Shown here piece after piece: positions 6,869-16,976 of a stretch of 64,000 bases of DNA. Within the stretch, counting starts at the first letter, position 1. Every line of letters begins with the position of its first letter. The stretch covers positions 434,001 through 498,000 of the forward strand of contig NC_019978.1 in NCBI RefSeq assembly GCF_000328625.1. Reading direction: 5' to 3'. Under the pieces are notes generated by a model, which worked only from the letters and a program-made list of their open reading frames with translations, made no database searches and was not told the DNA's origin. The position numbers were made by a program, and so were the translations under genes. This stretch comes from Halobacteroides halobius DSM 5150 (lineage in GTDB: Bacteria; Bacillota; Halanaerobiia; Halobacteroidales; Halobacteroidaceae).

Positions 6869-9439
6869 ATGTCGAAACAGAGATTATATTTATTAGATGG
6901 GAATAGTTTAGTTTATAGAGCTTTTTATGCTTTACCAGATACACTAACTACATCAGATGGGACAGTTACTAATGCAGTATTTGGTTTTACTAAAATGTTA
7001 CTTAGTTTAATCGATAATCAAGCGCCTGATTTAATTGGCATTGCTTTTGATGCCCAAGGGGCTACATTTAGACACGAGGAGTATGAAGAATATAAGGCTA
7101 ATCGAAAAGAAACTCCTGATAAGTTAAAGCATCAGTTTGACTTAGTAAAAGAGGTGGTAGATGCTTTAGAGATTCCTAGATTTGAGGTAGAAAGTTTAGA
7201 GGCAGATGATTTAATTGGAACTCTAGCAATAGAAGCAGAGAAAGAAGATTATAAAGTTACGATTGTAACTGGAGACCGTGATGCTTTACAGTTAATTAGT
7301 GATAATATCGAGATAATGTATACCAAGCGAGGTATCAGTAATATAATTAGATATGATGTGGACAAGTTTAGAGAAGATTATGAATTGGACCCAGAACAAT
7401 TAGTAGATAAAAAAGCATTGATGGGGGATAAGTCAGATAATATTCCTGGTGTTGATGGGATTGGAGATAAGACTTCTACTAAATTATTAAAAGAATTTGG
7501 TGGGTTAGAAGAAGTATTAGATAATATTGACCAAGTTGGTGGCAAAAAAAGAAAACAAATGCTAAGAGAGCAAGGAGCTAGGGCCAAGCTTAGCAAAAGG
7601 CTAGCTACTATTAAGGTTGATTGTCCACTAGAGATCAATTTTGATAAGTTAGTTTTAGCTGATTTAGAGGATATTGACCAAGCTTATGATTTATTTAATA
7701 GGTTAGAATTTACTAGTTTGATTTCTTATTTAGGAGGGCATAAAGGTTTAGAAAAAGTAGACTACCAAGAAGTTAATGAGTTAGAAGAATTACAAAGCCT
7801 TAAGCTTCCTTCCACAATAGCTATTAAACTTAATTTAAACGGGCCAAGGTTAAAACAAACGCTAGAGGGAATAATAATAGCTACTCTTGAGCAAGTATAT
7901 TATATTAATTTAGCTGAAAAAGAGTTAATCACCTACTTAGAAGATACTTTAGTAGATAAGAAATTATTAATGTATCAGGCTAAAGGGCAATTGAGGTATT
8001 TATTGCAGCAGGGAATCGAGGAGTTTAATTTATCTTTTGATCCACTATTGGCTGCTTATTTATTACAACCTAGTGAAGATGCAATTGATTTAGCAGGAAT
8101 AATAGAAAAGTATCTACAACAGGCTGAACCAGAAGTAACAGGGATAAAGCTATTAGCAGTTAGAACAAATATTTTGTTTAAGTTACAAATTAAATTAGAG
8201 GAAGAACTAAAAGAAAATGATTTATTAGAGTTGTTTCAAGATATGGAACTACCTTTGGTTAGAATCTTAGCTCAATTAGAATTAAATGGTATTAAGGTTA
8301 GCCAAGAGCAATTAGAAAATTTATTTACTGAGTTATCTACAAAAATATCTAAACTAAAGAAAGAAATTTGTAATTTAGCAGGAGAAGAATTCAATATTAA
8401 TTCTCCTCAGCAGTTAGGAACCATTTTATTTGATAAATTAGACTTACCTGTAATTAAAAAAACTAGCACCGGTAACTATTCTACTAGTGCTAAAGTATTA
8501 GAAAAGTTAGAAGGAAATCATGAGATTATTCCATTAATTTCTGAATATCGTTCTTTAACTAAATTAAAGTCTACTTATGTTGATCCTTTAGAGAGTTATA
8601 TTAATGAGAAAACAGGCCGGATACATACTAACTTTAAGCAACAAGTTACAGCGACAGGTAGATTAAGTAGTAGAGAACCTAATCTGCAAAATATTCCGAT
8701 TAGAACAGAAGAAGGACGTAAAATCAGACAGGTATTTGTGGCCCAAGAAGGATATAAGTTAGTAGCAGCAGATTACTCTCAGGTTGAATTGAGGGTCTTG
8801 GCCCATATTTCTCAGGACGAAAGATTAAAGAAGGCTTATCAACAAGGGCTTGATATTCATACTCAAACTGCTAAAGAGCTGTTTGGTATCTCCACAAAAC
8901 AGACACGCCGGAAAGCTAAAGCAGTTAACTTTGGGATAGCTTATGGAATTAGTGATTGGGGATTAGCTGATCGGCTTAAAATTAACAAACGAGAAGCAAA
9001 AGAATATATTGATCTTTATTTTAGTCGTTATCCAAAAGTTAAAGAGTATATTGATGATAAGATTAGACAAGCTAAAAAACAAGGCTATGTAACAACTATT
9101 TTTGATCGCAAGAGATATTTGCCAGAAATAAATAGTAGAAATTATCATAAACGTCAATTTGCTGAAAGAACAGCTATTAATACTCCTATTCAAGGGAGTG
9201 CTGCAGATATTATGAAGTTAGCTATGCTTGATGTAGCTAAAGCTTTAGAAAAAGAAGAGTTAGCTAGTGATATTTTATTACAGGTTCACGATGAATTAGT
9301 GTTAGAGGTTCCAAAGGATGAAGTTAAGAAGGTTGCTAAATTAGTAAAGAAAAGAATGGAAGATACAGTTAATTTAGATGTACCTTTAGAGGTTGATGTT
9401 AAGGTAGGAGATAATTGGAATGAAATGGAAGAGTATTAA
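6869..9439 (+). CDS. polA: DNA polymerase I
   Basis: The 856-residue enzyme fills gaps during Okazaki-fragment processing and excision repair. Residues 1 to about 290 are the 5'-3' nuclease (LLDGNSLVYRAFYAL near the start, VTGDRDALQL, and LMGDKSDNIPGVDGIGDKT for the helix-hairpin-helix region). The central proofreading-type domain (about 310-460) lacks the DxE of Exo motif I, so 3'-5' exonuclease activity is probably absent, as in many Firmicutes. The polymerase motifs are intact: motif A AADYSQVELR (Asp about 635), motif B KAVNFGIAYG (about 683) and motif C QVHDELV (about 805). It starts 10 bases after AAGGAGG and seems to lead a transcript with tldD downstream. Confidence 0.97.
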   Translation: MSKQRLYLLDGNSLVYRAFYALPDTLTTSDGTVTNAVFGFTKMLLSLIDNQAPDLIGIAFDAQGATFRHEEYEEYKANRKETPDKLKHQFDLVKEVVDALEIPRFEVESLEADDLIGTLAIEAEKEDYKVTIVTGDRDALQLISDNIEIMYTKRGISNIIRYDVDKFREDYELDPEQLVDKKALMGDKSDNIPGVDGIGDKTSTKLLKEFGGLEEVLDNIDQVGGKKRKQMLREQGARAKLSKRLATIKVDCPLEINFDKLVLADLEDIDQAYDLFNRLEFTSLISYLGGHKGLEKVDYQEVNELEELQSLKLPSTIAIKLNLNGPRLKQTLEGIIIATLEQVYYINLAEKELITYLEDTLVDKKLLMYQAKGQLRYLLQQGIEEFNLSFDPLLAAYLLQPSEDAIDLAGIIEKYLQQAEPEVTGIKLLAVRTNILFKLQIKLEEELKENDLLELFQDMELPLVRILAQLELNGIKVSQEQLENLFTELSTKISKLKKEICNLAGEEFNINSPQQLGTILFDKLDLPVIKKTSTGNYSTSAKVLEKLEGNHEIIPLISEYRSLTKLKSTYVDPLESYINEKTGRIHTNFKQQVTATGRLSSREPNLQNIPIRTEEGRKIRQVFVAQEGYKLVAADYSQVELRVLAHISQDERLKKAYQQGLDIHTQTAKELFGISTKQTRRKAKAVNFGIAYGISDWGLADRLKINKREAKEYIDLYFSRYPKVKEYIDDKIRQAKKQGYVTTIFDRKRYLPEINSRNYHKRQFAERTAINTPIQGSAADIMKLAMLDVAKALEKEELASDILLQVHDELVLEVPKDEVKKVAKLVKKRMEDTVNLDVPLEVDVKVGDNWNEMEEY

Positions 9440-9478
9440 TCTTCAACTTATAATTAGATTGAGAAAGGAGCAAAGTTA

Positions 9479-10873
9479 ATGCTATCTAAAAAATTAATTA
9501 AAAAAATATTAGCCACTGCTTTAGATAAAGGTGGAGATTTTGCTGAGGTATTTTTTGAAGATAAAAAGAGTAATACATTTAGTTTAGAGAATTCTAAGTT
9601 AGAGCAAGTTAAGACAGGTTATGACTTGGGAGTTGGAATTAGGGTTTTAAATGGAGAACAAGTTTCTTATGCTTATACTGATGATTTAAGTAAGGATTCA
9701 TTATTAAGTACTGCTCAAGTAGCAGGGGCTGCTAGCCAAAATGATAAGCAAGTTAGTATTACCGATTTAACTACAAAAGAAGTTAAGCAAGCGCATCCAA
9801 TTAAGATTAGACCAAATGAAGTTTCTAAGCAGAAGAAAGTTGATTTTATTAAACAGGCTAATCAAGCTGCTTTAGAGTTTGATGAAAGTATCCAACAAGT
9901 AAAGATTAGTTATGGTGATTATATCCAACAGGTAATGATTGCTAATTCCGAAGGATTATTTAGAGAAGATGAGCGAATTCGAACTAGACTAAGGGTTAAT
10001 GCTATAGCTAGTGATGGAGAGAAGATTCAAACGGGAAGTGAAGGCCCTGGTTTACATGTTGGTTTTGAGTTATTTGACCAGTATAGTCCACAAGAGATAG
10101 GAGAAGAGGCTGCTAGACAAGCAGTTACAATGTTGCAGGCTGACCCTGCACCATCAGGACAAATGCCAGTAGTAATTAACAATGGATTTGGTGGTGTTTT
10201 ATTTCATGAAGCCTGTGGCCATGGTTTAGAAGCTGATGCTATTCAAAAGGAATCGTCTGTATTTGCTGACAAGGTTGGAGAACAAGTAGCTTCATCAGTT
10301 GTAACGGCTATAGATGATGCAACTGTTAAGAATGCTTGGGGATCATTTAATATTGATGATGAAGGAGTTATAGCACAAGAGACAGTACTAATTAAGGATG
10401 GCATCTTACAGGATTACATGTATGATCGTAAAGCAGCTAAAAAAGGTGCTAGAGAATCAACTGGGAACGGAAGAAGACAGTCTTTTCGTAGTCTGCCGAT
10501 TCCAAGAATGACTAATACTTTTATTGCTCCAGGAGAAGATAAGCCAGAGGATATTATTGCAGCTGTTGATGATGGTTTGTATGCTAAGAAATTAAGTGGG
10601 GGCCAAGTTGAACCGGCTACTGGGGAATTTGTCTTTACTGTAGCAGAAGGCTATTTGATTAAAGATGGTCAGATTGATAAACCAGTTCGAGGAGCTACCT
10701 TAGTTGGTAGAGGAATAGATGTTCTTAATAAGATATCAATGGTTGGAGATGATTTAAAATTGGCTGCGGGAGCATGTGGTAAAAGTGATCAAAGTATTCC
10801 AGCAGCAGTTGGTCAACCGACACTGTTAGTAGATCAAATTACTGTTGGTGGTACAGAAAGGAGAGGAGAATAA
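9479..10873 (+). CDS. tldD: TldD-type zinc metallopeptidase subunit
   Basis: This 464-residue TldD family protein carries the signature FHEACGHGLEAD (His at about 243, an HExxxH zinc site). With TldE it forms a heterodimeric protease that digests unfolded or short peptides and, in E. coli, acts on microcin B17 and CcdA. Glycine-rich segments (FGGVLFHEACGH, ESTGNGRRQSFRS) and the C-terminal GQPTLLVDQITVGGTERRGE end are typical. Its stop overlaps the start of tldE by one base (TAATG), so the partners are translationally coupled. No peptide substrate gene is visible nearby, which fits a general peptide-degrading role. Confidence 0.93.
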   Translation: MLSKKLIKKILATALDKGGDFAEVFFEDKKSNTFSLENSKLEQVKTGYDLGVGIRVLNGEQVSYAYTDDLSKDSLLSTAQVAGAASQNDKQVSITDLTTKEVKQAHPIKIRPNEVSKQKKVDFIKQANQAALEFDESIQQVKISYGDYIQQVMIANSEGLFREDERIRTRLRVNAIASDGEKIQTGSEGPGLHVGFELFDQYSPQEIGEEAARQAVTMLQADPAPSGQMPVVINNGFGGVLFHEACGHGLEADAIQKESSVFADKVGEQVASSVVTAIDDATVKNAWGSFNIDDEGVIAQETVLIKDGILQDYMYDRKAAKKGARESTGNGRRQSFRSLPIPRMTNTFIAPGEDKPEDIIAAVDDGLYAKKLSGGQVEPATGEFVFTVAEGYLIKDGQIDKPVRGATLVGRGIDVLNKISMVGDDLKLAAGACGKSDQSIPAAVGQPTLLVDQITVGGTERRGE

Positions 10874-12222
10874 TGGAAGATATAAATTTAACTAGTTTAT
10901 TGGCCCAAGCTAAAGATAAAGGTGCAGATGAAGTTGAGTTATATTACCAAAGATCAAAGAATAATGATTTAGAGATATATCAAGGAGAAGTTGACTCTTT
11001 AGAATCAGCCAATGCAAAGGGATTAGGAGTTCGAACCTTTGTAGGAGATAAAATGGGCTTTGCTTATACTGCTAACTTTACTGCAGATGCTTTAGAAGAA
11101 ACAATTACTGAAGCAATAGCTAATGCTAAATTAGCTACTGCTGATCAATATAGAAAATTACCAGAAGGTTCTTTTGATTATCCAGAACTTAACATTTATA
11201 ATGTTAAATTAGAGGAGAGTAGTATTGAAGATAAAATTGATTTAGCTTTACAGATGGAGGAAGCAGCTTTAGAATATGATGATAGAATTAAAACGGTAAT
11301 GAGTGTAAATTATGGTGATTATAATTCAGAAGTTAGAATTGTTAATTCTAAAGGATTAGATGAAAGTTATCGGAGTAATGGCTGTTATGCTTATTTATAT
11401 GTATTAGCTAAAGAAGGAGCAAGACAACAGACTGGTCGTGCTTTATCATATGGTAAATCTTTAGATGAATTAAAGCCAATTAAGAAGGCTAAACAAGCAG
11501 TCGAGAATGCAATTAAGTTATTAGGTGGTCAACCTGTAAAATCCCAAGAAGCTCCAGTTGTTTTTACTCCTCAAGTGGGTAGTATGTTTATGTATGTCTT
11601 GGCCCAGGCATTAACTGCTGAAGCAGTCCAAAAGGGAAGGTCTTTATTTGCAGGGAGATTAGAAGAATCTGTAGCTGCTAAAAGAGTTAATATCATTGAT
11701 GATGGTACTTTAGAAGAAGGTTTAGCTACAGCTCCTTTTGATGATGAGGGGGTTCCTTGCTCTGCAACTGAATTAATTAAAGATGGAGTTTTAACTAACT
11801 ATCTATATGATACCTATACAGCTAATAAAGATAAAGTTAATTCAACAGGGAATGGAACTAGAGGAGGTTATCGTGGCGTGCCAGGAGTTGCAGCTAGTAA
11901 TTTTTATTTGGCCCCTGGAAATAAAAAACCAGAAGAAATTATTAGTAATGTAGATAATGGATTTTATGTTCACAAAGTATCTGGTTTAGTAACAGGAGGG
12001 GCTAATCCTATTTCAGGTGAATTCTCAGTTGGAGCTACAGGGCAGTGGATTAAAGATGGAGAAATTGAAAAGGCAGTTAGTGAAATAACAATTGCTGGTA
12101 ATTTGATTGGCTTTTTAGAGGATATAGAAGAGTTAGGTACAGATTTAACCTTCAATCCAATGATTGGTTCCTTTGCTAGTCCCACTTTTAAGGTTAAGAA
12201 ATTGGCGATTAGCGGGAATTAA
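10873..12222 (+). CDS. tldE: TldE/PmbA-type metallopeptidase partner subunit
   Basis: The 449-residue product is a TldD/PmbA family member without the HExxxH site of its neighbour, as expected for the non-catalytic partner TldE (PmbA). Recognisable parts are GLGVRTFVGDKMGFAYTAN near residue 50, TGNGTRGGYRGVPGVAASNF around residue 325 and ANPISGEFSVGATGQWI near the C terminus. It overlaps tldD by one base and is almost certainly co-translated with it to give a 1:1 complex. No separate promoter is visible between the two. Confidence 0.93.
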   Translation: MEDINLTSLLAQAKDKGADEVELYYQRSKNNDLEIYQGEVDSLESANAKGLGVRTFVGDKMGFAYTANFTADALEETITEAIANAKLATADQYRKLPEGSFDYPELNIYNVKLEESSIEDKIDLALQMEEAALEYDDRIKTVMSVNYGDYNSEVRIVNSKGLDESYRSNGCYAYLYVLAKEGARQQTGRALSYGKSLDELKPIKKAKQAVENAIKLLGGQPVKSQEAPVVFTPQVGSMFMYVLAQALTAEAVQKGRSLFAGRLEESVAAKRVNIIDDGTLEEGLATAPFDDEGVPCSATELIKDGVLTNYLYDTYTANKDKVNSTGNGTRGGYRGVPGVAASNFYLAPGNKKPEEIISNVDNGFYVHKVSGLVTGGANPISGEFSVGATGQWIKDGEIEKAVSEITIAGNLIGFLEDIEELGTDLTFNPMIGSFASPTFKVKKLAISGN

Positions 12223-12283
12223 TGTTATGATTAAACTTGTTAAAGTATAATTATTTAACAAATTAGAAGGGGTTGTAGTTACA

Positions 12284-13378
12284 ATGGAAAAAGAGTTATT
12301 AATTAATGAAACAGAAGCCTTTTCTGAGATATTACAGCAAATTAGAGAGGCTAAAGAGTCGATTTATATCTGTATGTATATTTGGAGAGATGATAATATT
12401 GGGAATTTAGTGGCTGAAGAATTAATTAAAGCTGCTGATAGAGGGGTTAAGGTTGAGATTTTAAAGGATAAAGCAGGTTCTGTATTTGAACGTGTTGAAC
12501 AACAAAAGCAAAGCTTTTTTCACAAACAAAGGGAGGTTAAGTGTTGTATTAAGGAGTGGTTTATCTCCTTTTTGTATTATCGGGATAATAAAGTTTCTAA
12601 AAAGCAACTTAGAAATAAGAGATTAAATAGAATGTTAGAGCATGAAAATATTACGATTAAATTTAATAAAGAACGACATGACCATTCTAAATTTTATATT
12701 TTTGATAAGCAAGTATTGATTTTAGGTGGCATGAATATTGGTGATAAAACGGTTGCTGCCTTAGGAGCACAATACGGGGATTATATGATTAAATTGGCTG
12801 ACCAAGGTTTGGTAACTTGCTTTTTAGAGAGCTTAGCTAAGGGCCAACCTCTTGCTTACCAAGGGGTTAGTTTCTATTTTAATATGAGAGATAAAAAAAT
12901 ATATCAAATTAAACCGAAAGTATTAGAATTATTAGACCAAGCAAGATACAGAGTAGATATAGAGATGGCTTATTTTGGGGATCGAGATATAACAAATAAA
13001 ATTATTGAAATCTCTCGAAAAGGTGTTAATGTCACAATATTAACCTCTAAAGATGCTAATGTACAGCAGGCTTTAAATCAGCAAGTTTTAGAAAAAATTA
13101 TTAAAGAATCAAATGTTAAGGTTTATTTATCAGATAGGATGGTACATTCCAAATTTATGTGTATAGATAGAAGGAAATTTTTCTTAGGTTCAGCAAACTT
13201 TCATAAGTTAGGGATGAGCAAGCTATCAGAGATAAATGTTTTAGTAGAGGGCGATTGTGTATGTAAAAAGTGGGAAGCATGGCGCAAAGAACATCTAAAG
13301 GAGTGTAAGTTAGTTTCACAAGATTGTAATCTAGATTATAATAGACTGATTGCTTTGACTGAGAGAGTATTTTGTTAA
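12284..13378 (+). CDS. Phospholipase D-like / cardiolipin synthase-like protein
   Basis: The 364-residue protein has two HKD motifs: HDHSKFYIFD (His about 132) followed by GGMNIGD, and MVHSKFMCID (about 286) followed by GSANFHK. This is the double-HKD layout of the phospholipase D superfamily, in which the two halves make one active site for phosphatidyl transfer or hydrolysis. It lacks the two N-terminal membrane helices of standard bacterial cardiolipin synthases and has a basic, Cys-containing insert (about residues 80-120), so it may act peripherally on phospholipids. It has its own GG-rich ribosome site after tldE and lies 190 bases before mutM. The substrate cannot be read from sequence. 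Confidence 0.85.
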   Translation: MEKELLINETEAFSEILQQIREAKESIYICMYIWRDDNIGNLVAEELIKAADRGVKVEILKDKAGSVFERVEQQKQSFFHKQREVKCCIKEWFISFLYYRDNKVSKKQLRNKRLNRMLEHENITIKFNKERHDHSKFYIFDKQVLILGGMNIGDKTVAALGAQYGDYMIKLADQGLVTCFLESLAKGQPLAYQGVSFYFNMRDKKIYQIKPKVLELLDQARYRVDIEMAYFGDRDITNKIIEISRKGVNVTILTSKDANVQQALNQQVLEKIIKESNVKVYLSDRMVHSKFMCIDRRKFFLGSANFHKLGMSKLSEINVLVEGDCVCKKWEAWRKEHLKECKLVSQDCNLDYNRLIALTERVFC

Positions 13379-13402
13379 AGATTGGTCTAAAGGAGAAAAT
13401 TT

Positions 13403-13546
13403 AATGTTAAAAGAGCCCAAATATCAATAATTACCAAAATCAAAGATTTAAAATGGGTTAAAATAAGTTTTGAGTACCAATCTATTCTTTTAAAGAAAAA
13501 AAGACCTCAATTATGGGAAGAAATCTTCAGTAGCGAGTATAATTAA
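13403..13546 (+). other. Possible degenerate small reading frame before mutM
   Basis: AGGAG at 13391-13395 precedes an ATG at 13404 that yields only MLKEPKYQ before a stop. In another frame, bases 13412-13546 are open and read protein-like (DLKWVKISFEYQSILL, then RPQLWEEIFSSEYN). A small gene with one frameshift would explain both. I see no family match and the case is weak. Confidence 0.25.
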
Positions 13547-13569
13547 AAACAGGAAACGGAGGAGCTAAT

Positions 13570-14394
13570 ATGCCTGAGTTACCCGAAGTACAGACAGTAG
13601 TAGATACATTACAGGGGTTTATTTTAAATAAAGAAATTACAGATGTTAAGATTAAGCAAGAAAGGTTAATAGCTCAATCTAAACCAGAAGATTTTAAGGA
13701 AATTTTAATTGGCAGTAAGATAGAAGAAGTAAGAAGAAGAGGCAAATATATTATTATTGAATTGGATAATCGATATTATTTAGTGACCCATTTAAGAATG
13801 ACAGGAAGATTTGTTTATACTAAACAAGACGAAGAGCATGATAAGTATGATTATATTTTCTTTAAATTTAGAGGTGCTGATGAATTAAGGTTAGGTAGTA
13901 AAAGACAGTTTACTAGAGTTTATTTAGTTAAAGATTTAGAGGATGCAGGTAGTTTAACTAAGCTAGGGCCTGAACCCTTATCGGATGAATTTACTTTAGA
14001 ACTCTTTAAAGAGATGCTATCTACTCGACGAGGTAGAATTAAGCCTTTATTATTAAACCAGAAGTTTTTAGCTGGTTTAGGTAATATTTATGTAGATGAA
14101 GCTATTTATATTTCTCAAATTCATCCTTTAAGAACTGCGGATACACTTAGCTTAGAAGAGATAGAAAGATTATATAAAGCAATTAAGCAGGTGTTGAGGG
14201 AAGGGATTAAACATCGGGGCACAACTAAGTGGGATTATGTTGATGCTAGTGGCCAAGCTGGTGAATATCAAAATTATTTACGAGCTTATGGTCGAGAAGG
14301 AGAAGAATGTAATAGATGTGGAAGTGAATTAGACAGAATTAAAGTAGGAGGACGAAGTTCTTACTTTTGTCCATCTTGTCAACAGGAGGAATAA
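13570..14394 (+). CDS. mutM: Formamidopyrimidine-DNA glycosylase (Fpg)
   Basis: The 274-residue enzyme removes 8-oxoguanine and formamidopyrimidines from DNA and cleaves the abasic site. It begins MPELPEVQTVV, where Pro2 is the nucleophile and Glu3 the general acid once the Met is removed. The conserved Lys is in RRRGKYIII (about 58). The helix-two-turn-helix region contains LAGLGNIYVDEA. The C-terminal zinc finger is CNRCG with YFCPSCQQ (Cys pairs at about 246/249 and 267/270). Length and motifs are standard. It ends four bases before the ABC-F gene, so the two are probably co-transcribed. Confidence 0.97.
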   Translation: MPELPEVQTVVDTLQGFILNKEITDVKIKQERLIAQSKPEDFKEILIGSKIEEVRRRGKYIIIELDNRYYLVTHLRMTGRFVYTKQDEEHDKYDYIFFKFRGADELRLGSKRQFTRVYLVKDLEDAGSLTKLGPEPLSDEFTLELFKEMLSTRRGRIKPLLLNQKFLAGLGNIYVDEAIYISQIHPLRTADTLSLEEIERLYKAIKQVLREGIKHRGTTKWDYVDASGQAGEYQNYLRAYGREGEECNRCGSELDRIKVGGRSSYFCPSCQQEE

Positions 14395-14397
14395 GGT

Positions 14398-16254
14398 ATG
14401 TCTTTGTTACAATTACGAAAAGGAAGTAAGAGGTATCCAGAACAAATTATTTTTCAAGATATTTCATTACAGATACAAAAGCAGGATCGGGTAGGATTGA
14501 TTGGGGCCAATGGTACTGGAAAATCAACTCTAGTTAAGATATTAAGGGGCCAAGAGTATCTAGATAAAGGTGAGATTTTAACTAGTAATGATTTAGAGAT
14601 GGGATATTTGGCCCAAGATTTTGGTTTAAAATTAGATAAAACACTGTATGAAGAAATGTTGAGTGTTTTTTCTGATTTATTTGCTTTAGAAGAGAAAATA
14701 AAAGGTTTAGAGACTAAAATGGGCCAACTGACTGGTGATCAGTTAGAGAAAGTAATGAATCGTTACAGTCGGTTACGTCAAAATTATGAAGATCAGAATG
14801 GATATCAAGTAGAAAGTCAGATCAAAGGTATTCTACGGGGATTAGGATTTAGTAAAGCTGATTTTAATGAGCAACTGATTAATTTTAGTGGAGGTCAAAA
14901 GACTAGAGCAGCTTTAGCTAAATTATTATTACAACAACCTGATTTATTATTACTAGATGAGCCCACTAATCATCTTGATTTAGCTGCTAAAGAATGGTTA
15001 GAGGATTATTTAAATGATTATCCTGGTGCTATAGTTATTATCTCACATGATCGTTATTTTTTAGATAAGGTAGTAAATAGAATTTGGGAGTTAGAAAAAG
15101 GAAGATTTGAAAAGTATAAAGGAGATTATTCCTTCTACCTTGAGGAAAAAAAGCATAGATTATTAACATGGCAGCGAGAATATGAACAGCAACAGGAGAA
15201 AATAAAAGAACTTAAGGCCTATATTAGAAAGAATAAAGCAGGAGTAGATGCGAAGCAGGCTCGAGGCAGACAGAAAAAATTAGATAGGATGAAAGAGATT
15301 GCTCCTCCTCCTAGTTTAGAAAAGCCTAAGATTGAATTTGAAATGGAGACTACTAGTGGAGCAGAGGTATTAGATATTAAAGGTTTAACTAAGTCATACC
15401 AGCAAGAAAAAGTATTAGAAGGGATTGATTTTAAGTTATATCGAGGGGAAAAGGTAGCTTTGGTTGGCCCTAATGGTAGTGGGAAGTCTACTTTATTTAA
15501 GTTACTATTAGGTCAAGAAAATGCAGAAGCTGGAACTGTTAATCTAGGAGCTAGAGTTAAGATAGGTTATTATGACCAAGAACACGAAAGTTTAAATCCT
15601 GAGTACAACTTAATTGAGGAATTAAAAAAAGTAAAAAAGATTAATGATAGCCAAGCTAGGGATATCTTAGCTCGCTTTTTATTTAAAGGAGATGAAGTTT
15701 TTAAGAAGGTTGCTACCTTAAGTGGTGGTGAACAGGCTCGGTTATCTTTGGCCAAATTATCAATTCAGGATTTTAATTTATTATTATTAGATGAGCCAAC
15801 TAATCATTTAGATATTAAGTCTAAAGAAATATTAGAAACTGCTTTAGATAATTATCCAGGAACAATCTTAGTTATTTCACATGACCGTTATTTTTTAGAT
15901 AAGTTAATTAGTAAAGTATTTGCTTTAGAAAATAATGACCTAGTTGAATATGCAGGTGATTATTCGGATTATTATCAGCAGTATCAAGAAAGCTTGGCCC
16001 AGCAAAAGGAAGAAAAAAAAGGAAAACCAAAACAAGAAGTAGAACAAAACAAGCCTAAAGACCAACAGATTAACTTAGAAGAGTTAGAGTCAGAAATCAT
16101 GAAGTTAGAAGCTAAAGTAGAAGAATTAGAAGAAGAATTTAATCAACAGGATTTATATGATGACCAGGAAGAAGTGGCTGAATTAACTAAAAAGTACGAA
16201 AGATTAAAAGAAGAATTAAATGACTATTATAGTTTATGGGAAGAAGCAATTTAG
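14398..16254 (+). CDS. ABC-F family ATPase (Uup/YdiF type)
   Basis: The 618-residue soluble protein has two ABC domains and no membrane part. Domain 1 has Walker A GANGTGKST (about 34), signature FSGGQKTRAALA and Walker B LLLLDEPTNHLD. Domain 2 has Walker A GPNGSGKST (about 356), signature LSGGEQARLSLA and the same Walker B. The linker between the domains (about 245-300, basic) is the ribosome-contacting P-site tRNA-interaction motif of this family, and the acidic-basic C-terminal coiled coil (about 545-618) is Uup-like. ABC-F proteins act on the ribosome, in translation rescue or antibiotic protection. Which role applies here is not visible. Confidence 0.93.
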   Translation: MSLLQLRKGSKRYPEQIIFQDISLQIQKQDRVGLIGANGTGKSTLVKILRGQEYLDKGEILTSNDLEMGYLAQDFGLKLDKTLYEEMLSVFSDLFALEEKIKGLETKMGQLTGDQLEKVMNRYSRLRQNYEDQNGYQVESQIKGILRGLGFSKADFNEQLINFSGGQKTRAALAKLLLQQPDLLLLDEPTNHLDLAAKEWLEDYLNDYPGAIVIISHDRYFLDKVVNRIWELEKGRFEKYKGDYSFYLEEKKHRLLTWQREYEQQQEKIKELKAYIRKNKAGVDAKQARGRQKKLDRMKEIAPPPSLEKPKIEFEMETTSGAEVLDIKGLTKSYQQEKVLEGIDFKLYRGEKVALVGPNGSGKSTLFKLLLGQENAEAGTVNLGARVKIGYYDQEHESLNPEYNLIEELKKVKKINDSQARDILARFLFKGDEVFKKVATLSGGEQARLSLAKLSIQDFNLLLLDEPTNHLDIKSKEILETALDNYPGTILVISHDRYFLDKLISKVFALENNDLVEYAGDYSDYYQQYQESLAQQKEEKKGKPKQEVEQNKPKDQQINLEELESEIMKLEAKVEELEEEFNQQDLYDDQEEVAELTKKYERLKEELNDYYSLWEEAI

Positions 16255-16314
16255 TAACATCTACATCCCTATTCTCATATGTTAGTTGTAGATAAGATGA
16301 GAGGGGATGGTCTT

Positions 16315-16962
16315 ATGAATCTAATAGCTATTTTTGTTTTAGCTTTAGCGATTAGTCTGGATGGTTTTGTAGTAGGAATAACTTATGGCTTAAAAAAGAT
16401 AGAATTAAGTTATCTTTCGACTTTAATTATTAGTATTGCTTCCGGGATTGCTATTTTATTATCTATGAGTTTAGGATCTTTTTTAAGTAAGTTTATAGCT
16501 TCAGTCTGGACTAGCAAAATAGGAGGAGTTATATTAATTGGACTGGGAATTTGGTCATTTTATGATGCACTCCATCAATTATTGGTCAAGAATCAAGATA
16601 TAGAAAAAGATGATACTCCTAAAGAACTCTTTACTTTTAAGATTAATTCTTTAGGATTAATCGTTAATATATTACATGAACCAGTTAAGGCTGATTTTGA
16701 TTATTCTGGAGCTATTAATAATCAGGAAGCTTTATTTTTAGGAATTGCTTTATCATTAGATGCTTTTGGAGCTGGAATTGGAGCTGTAATGGTAGGCTAT
16801 CCACCCTTAACTACTGTTTTTTTAGTAATTGGTTGTAATTTCATTTTGTTAAATGGTGGATTGCAAATAGGAAAACAAGTTACTTGTAACAAACTTAGTT
16901 CTATGTTGAGATTACTTCCCGGATTAATTTTAATTTTACTTGGGCTAACAAAATTATTCTAA
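16315..16962 (+). CDS. ytaF: YtaF-type sporulation membrane protein
   Basis: I choose the ATG at 16315 (MNLIAIFVLALAISLDGF) because GAGGGG lies just upstream and family members begin there; an ATG at 16279 would add 12 unlikely residues. The 215-residue product has about six membrane helices and two related halves, each with an ALSLDAF/ISLDGF motif (ISLDGFVVGITYG and LSLDAFGAGIGAV) like the MntP/YebN manganese exporters. YtaF is a sporulation-associated member; whether it moves manganese is not established. It sits before coaE, an arrangement also seen in other clostridia. Confidence 0.85.
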   Translation: MNLIAIFVLALAISLDGFVVGITYGLKKIELSYLSTLIISIASGIAILLSMSLGSFLSKFIASVWTSKIGGVILIGLGIWSFYDALHQLLVKNQDIEKDDTPKELFTFKINSLGLIVNILHEPVKADFDYSGAINNQEALFLGIALSLDAFGAGIGAVMVGYPPLTTVFLVIGCNFILLNGGLQIGKQVTCNKLSSMLRLLPGLILILLGLTKLF

Positions 16963-16976
16963 AAGGAGCGATGGGA

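Noticed and set aside
11970-12185. Minus-strand ORF inside tldE, and similar opposite-strand ORFs in polA, the ABC-F gene, the peptide ATPase genes, the amylase and EIIC
   Set aside because: They lie opposite well-conserved genes, lack start signals and show no protein-family resemblance; shadow frames.
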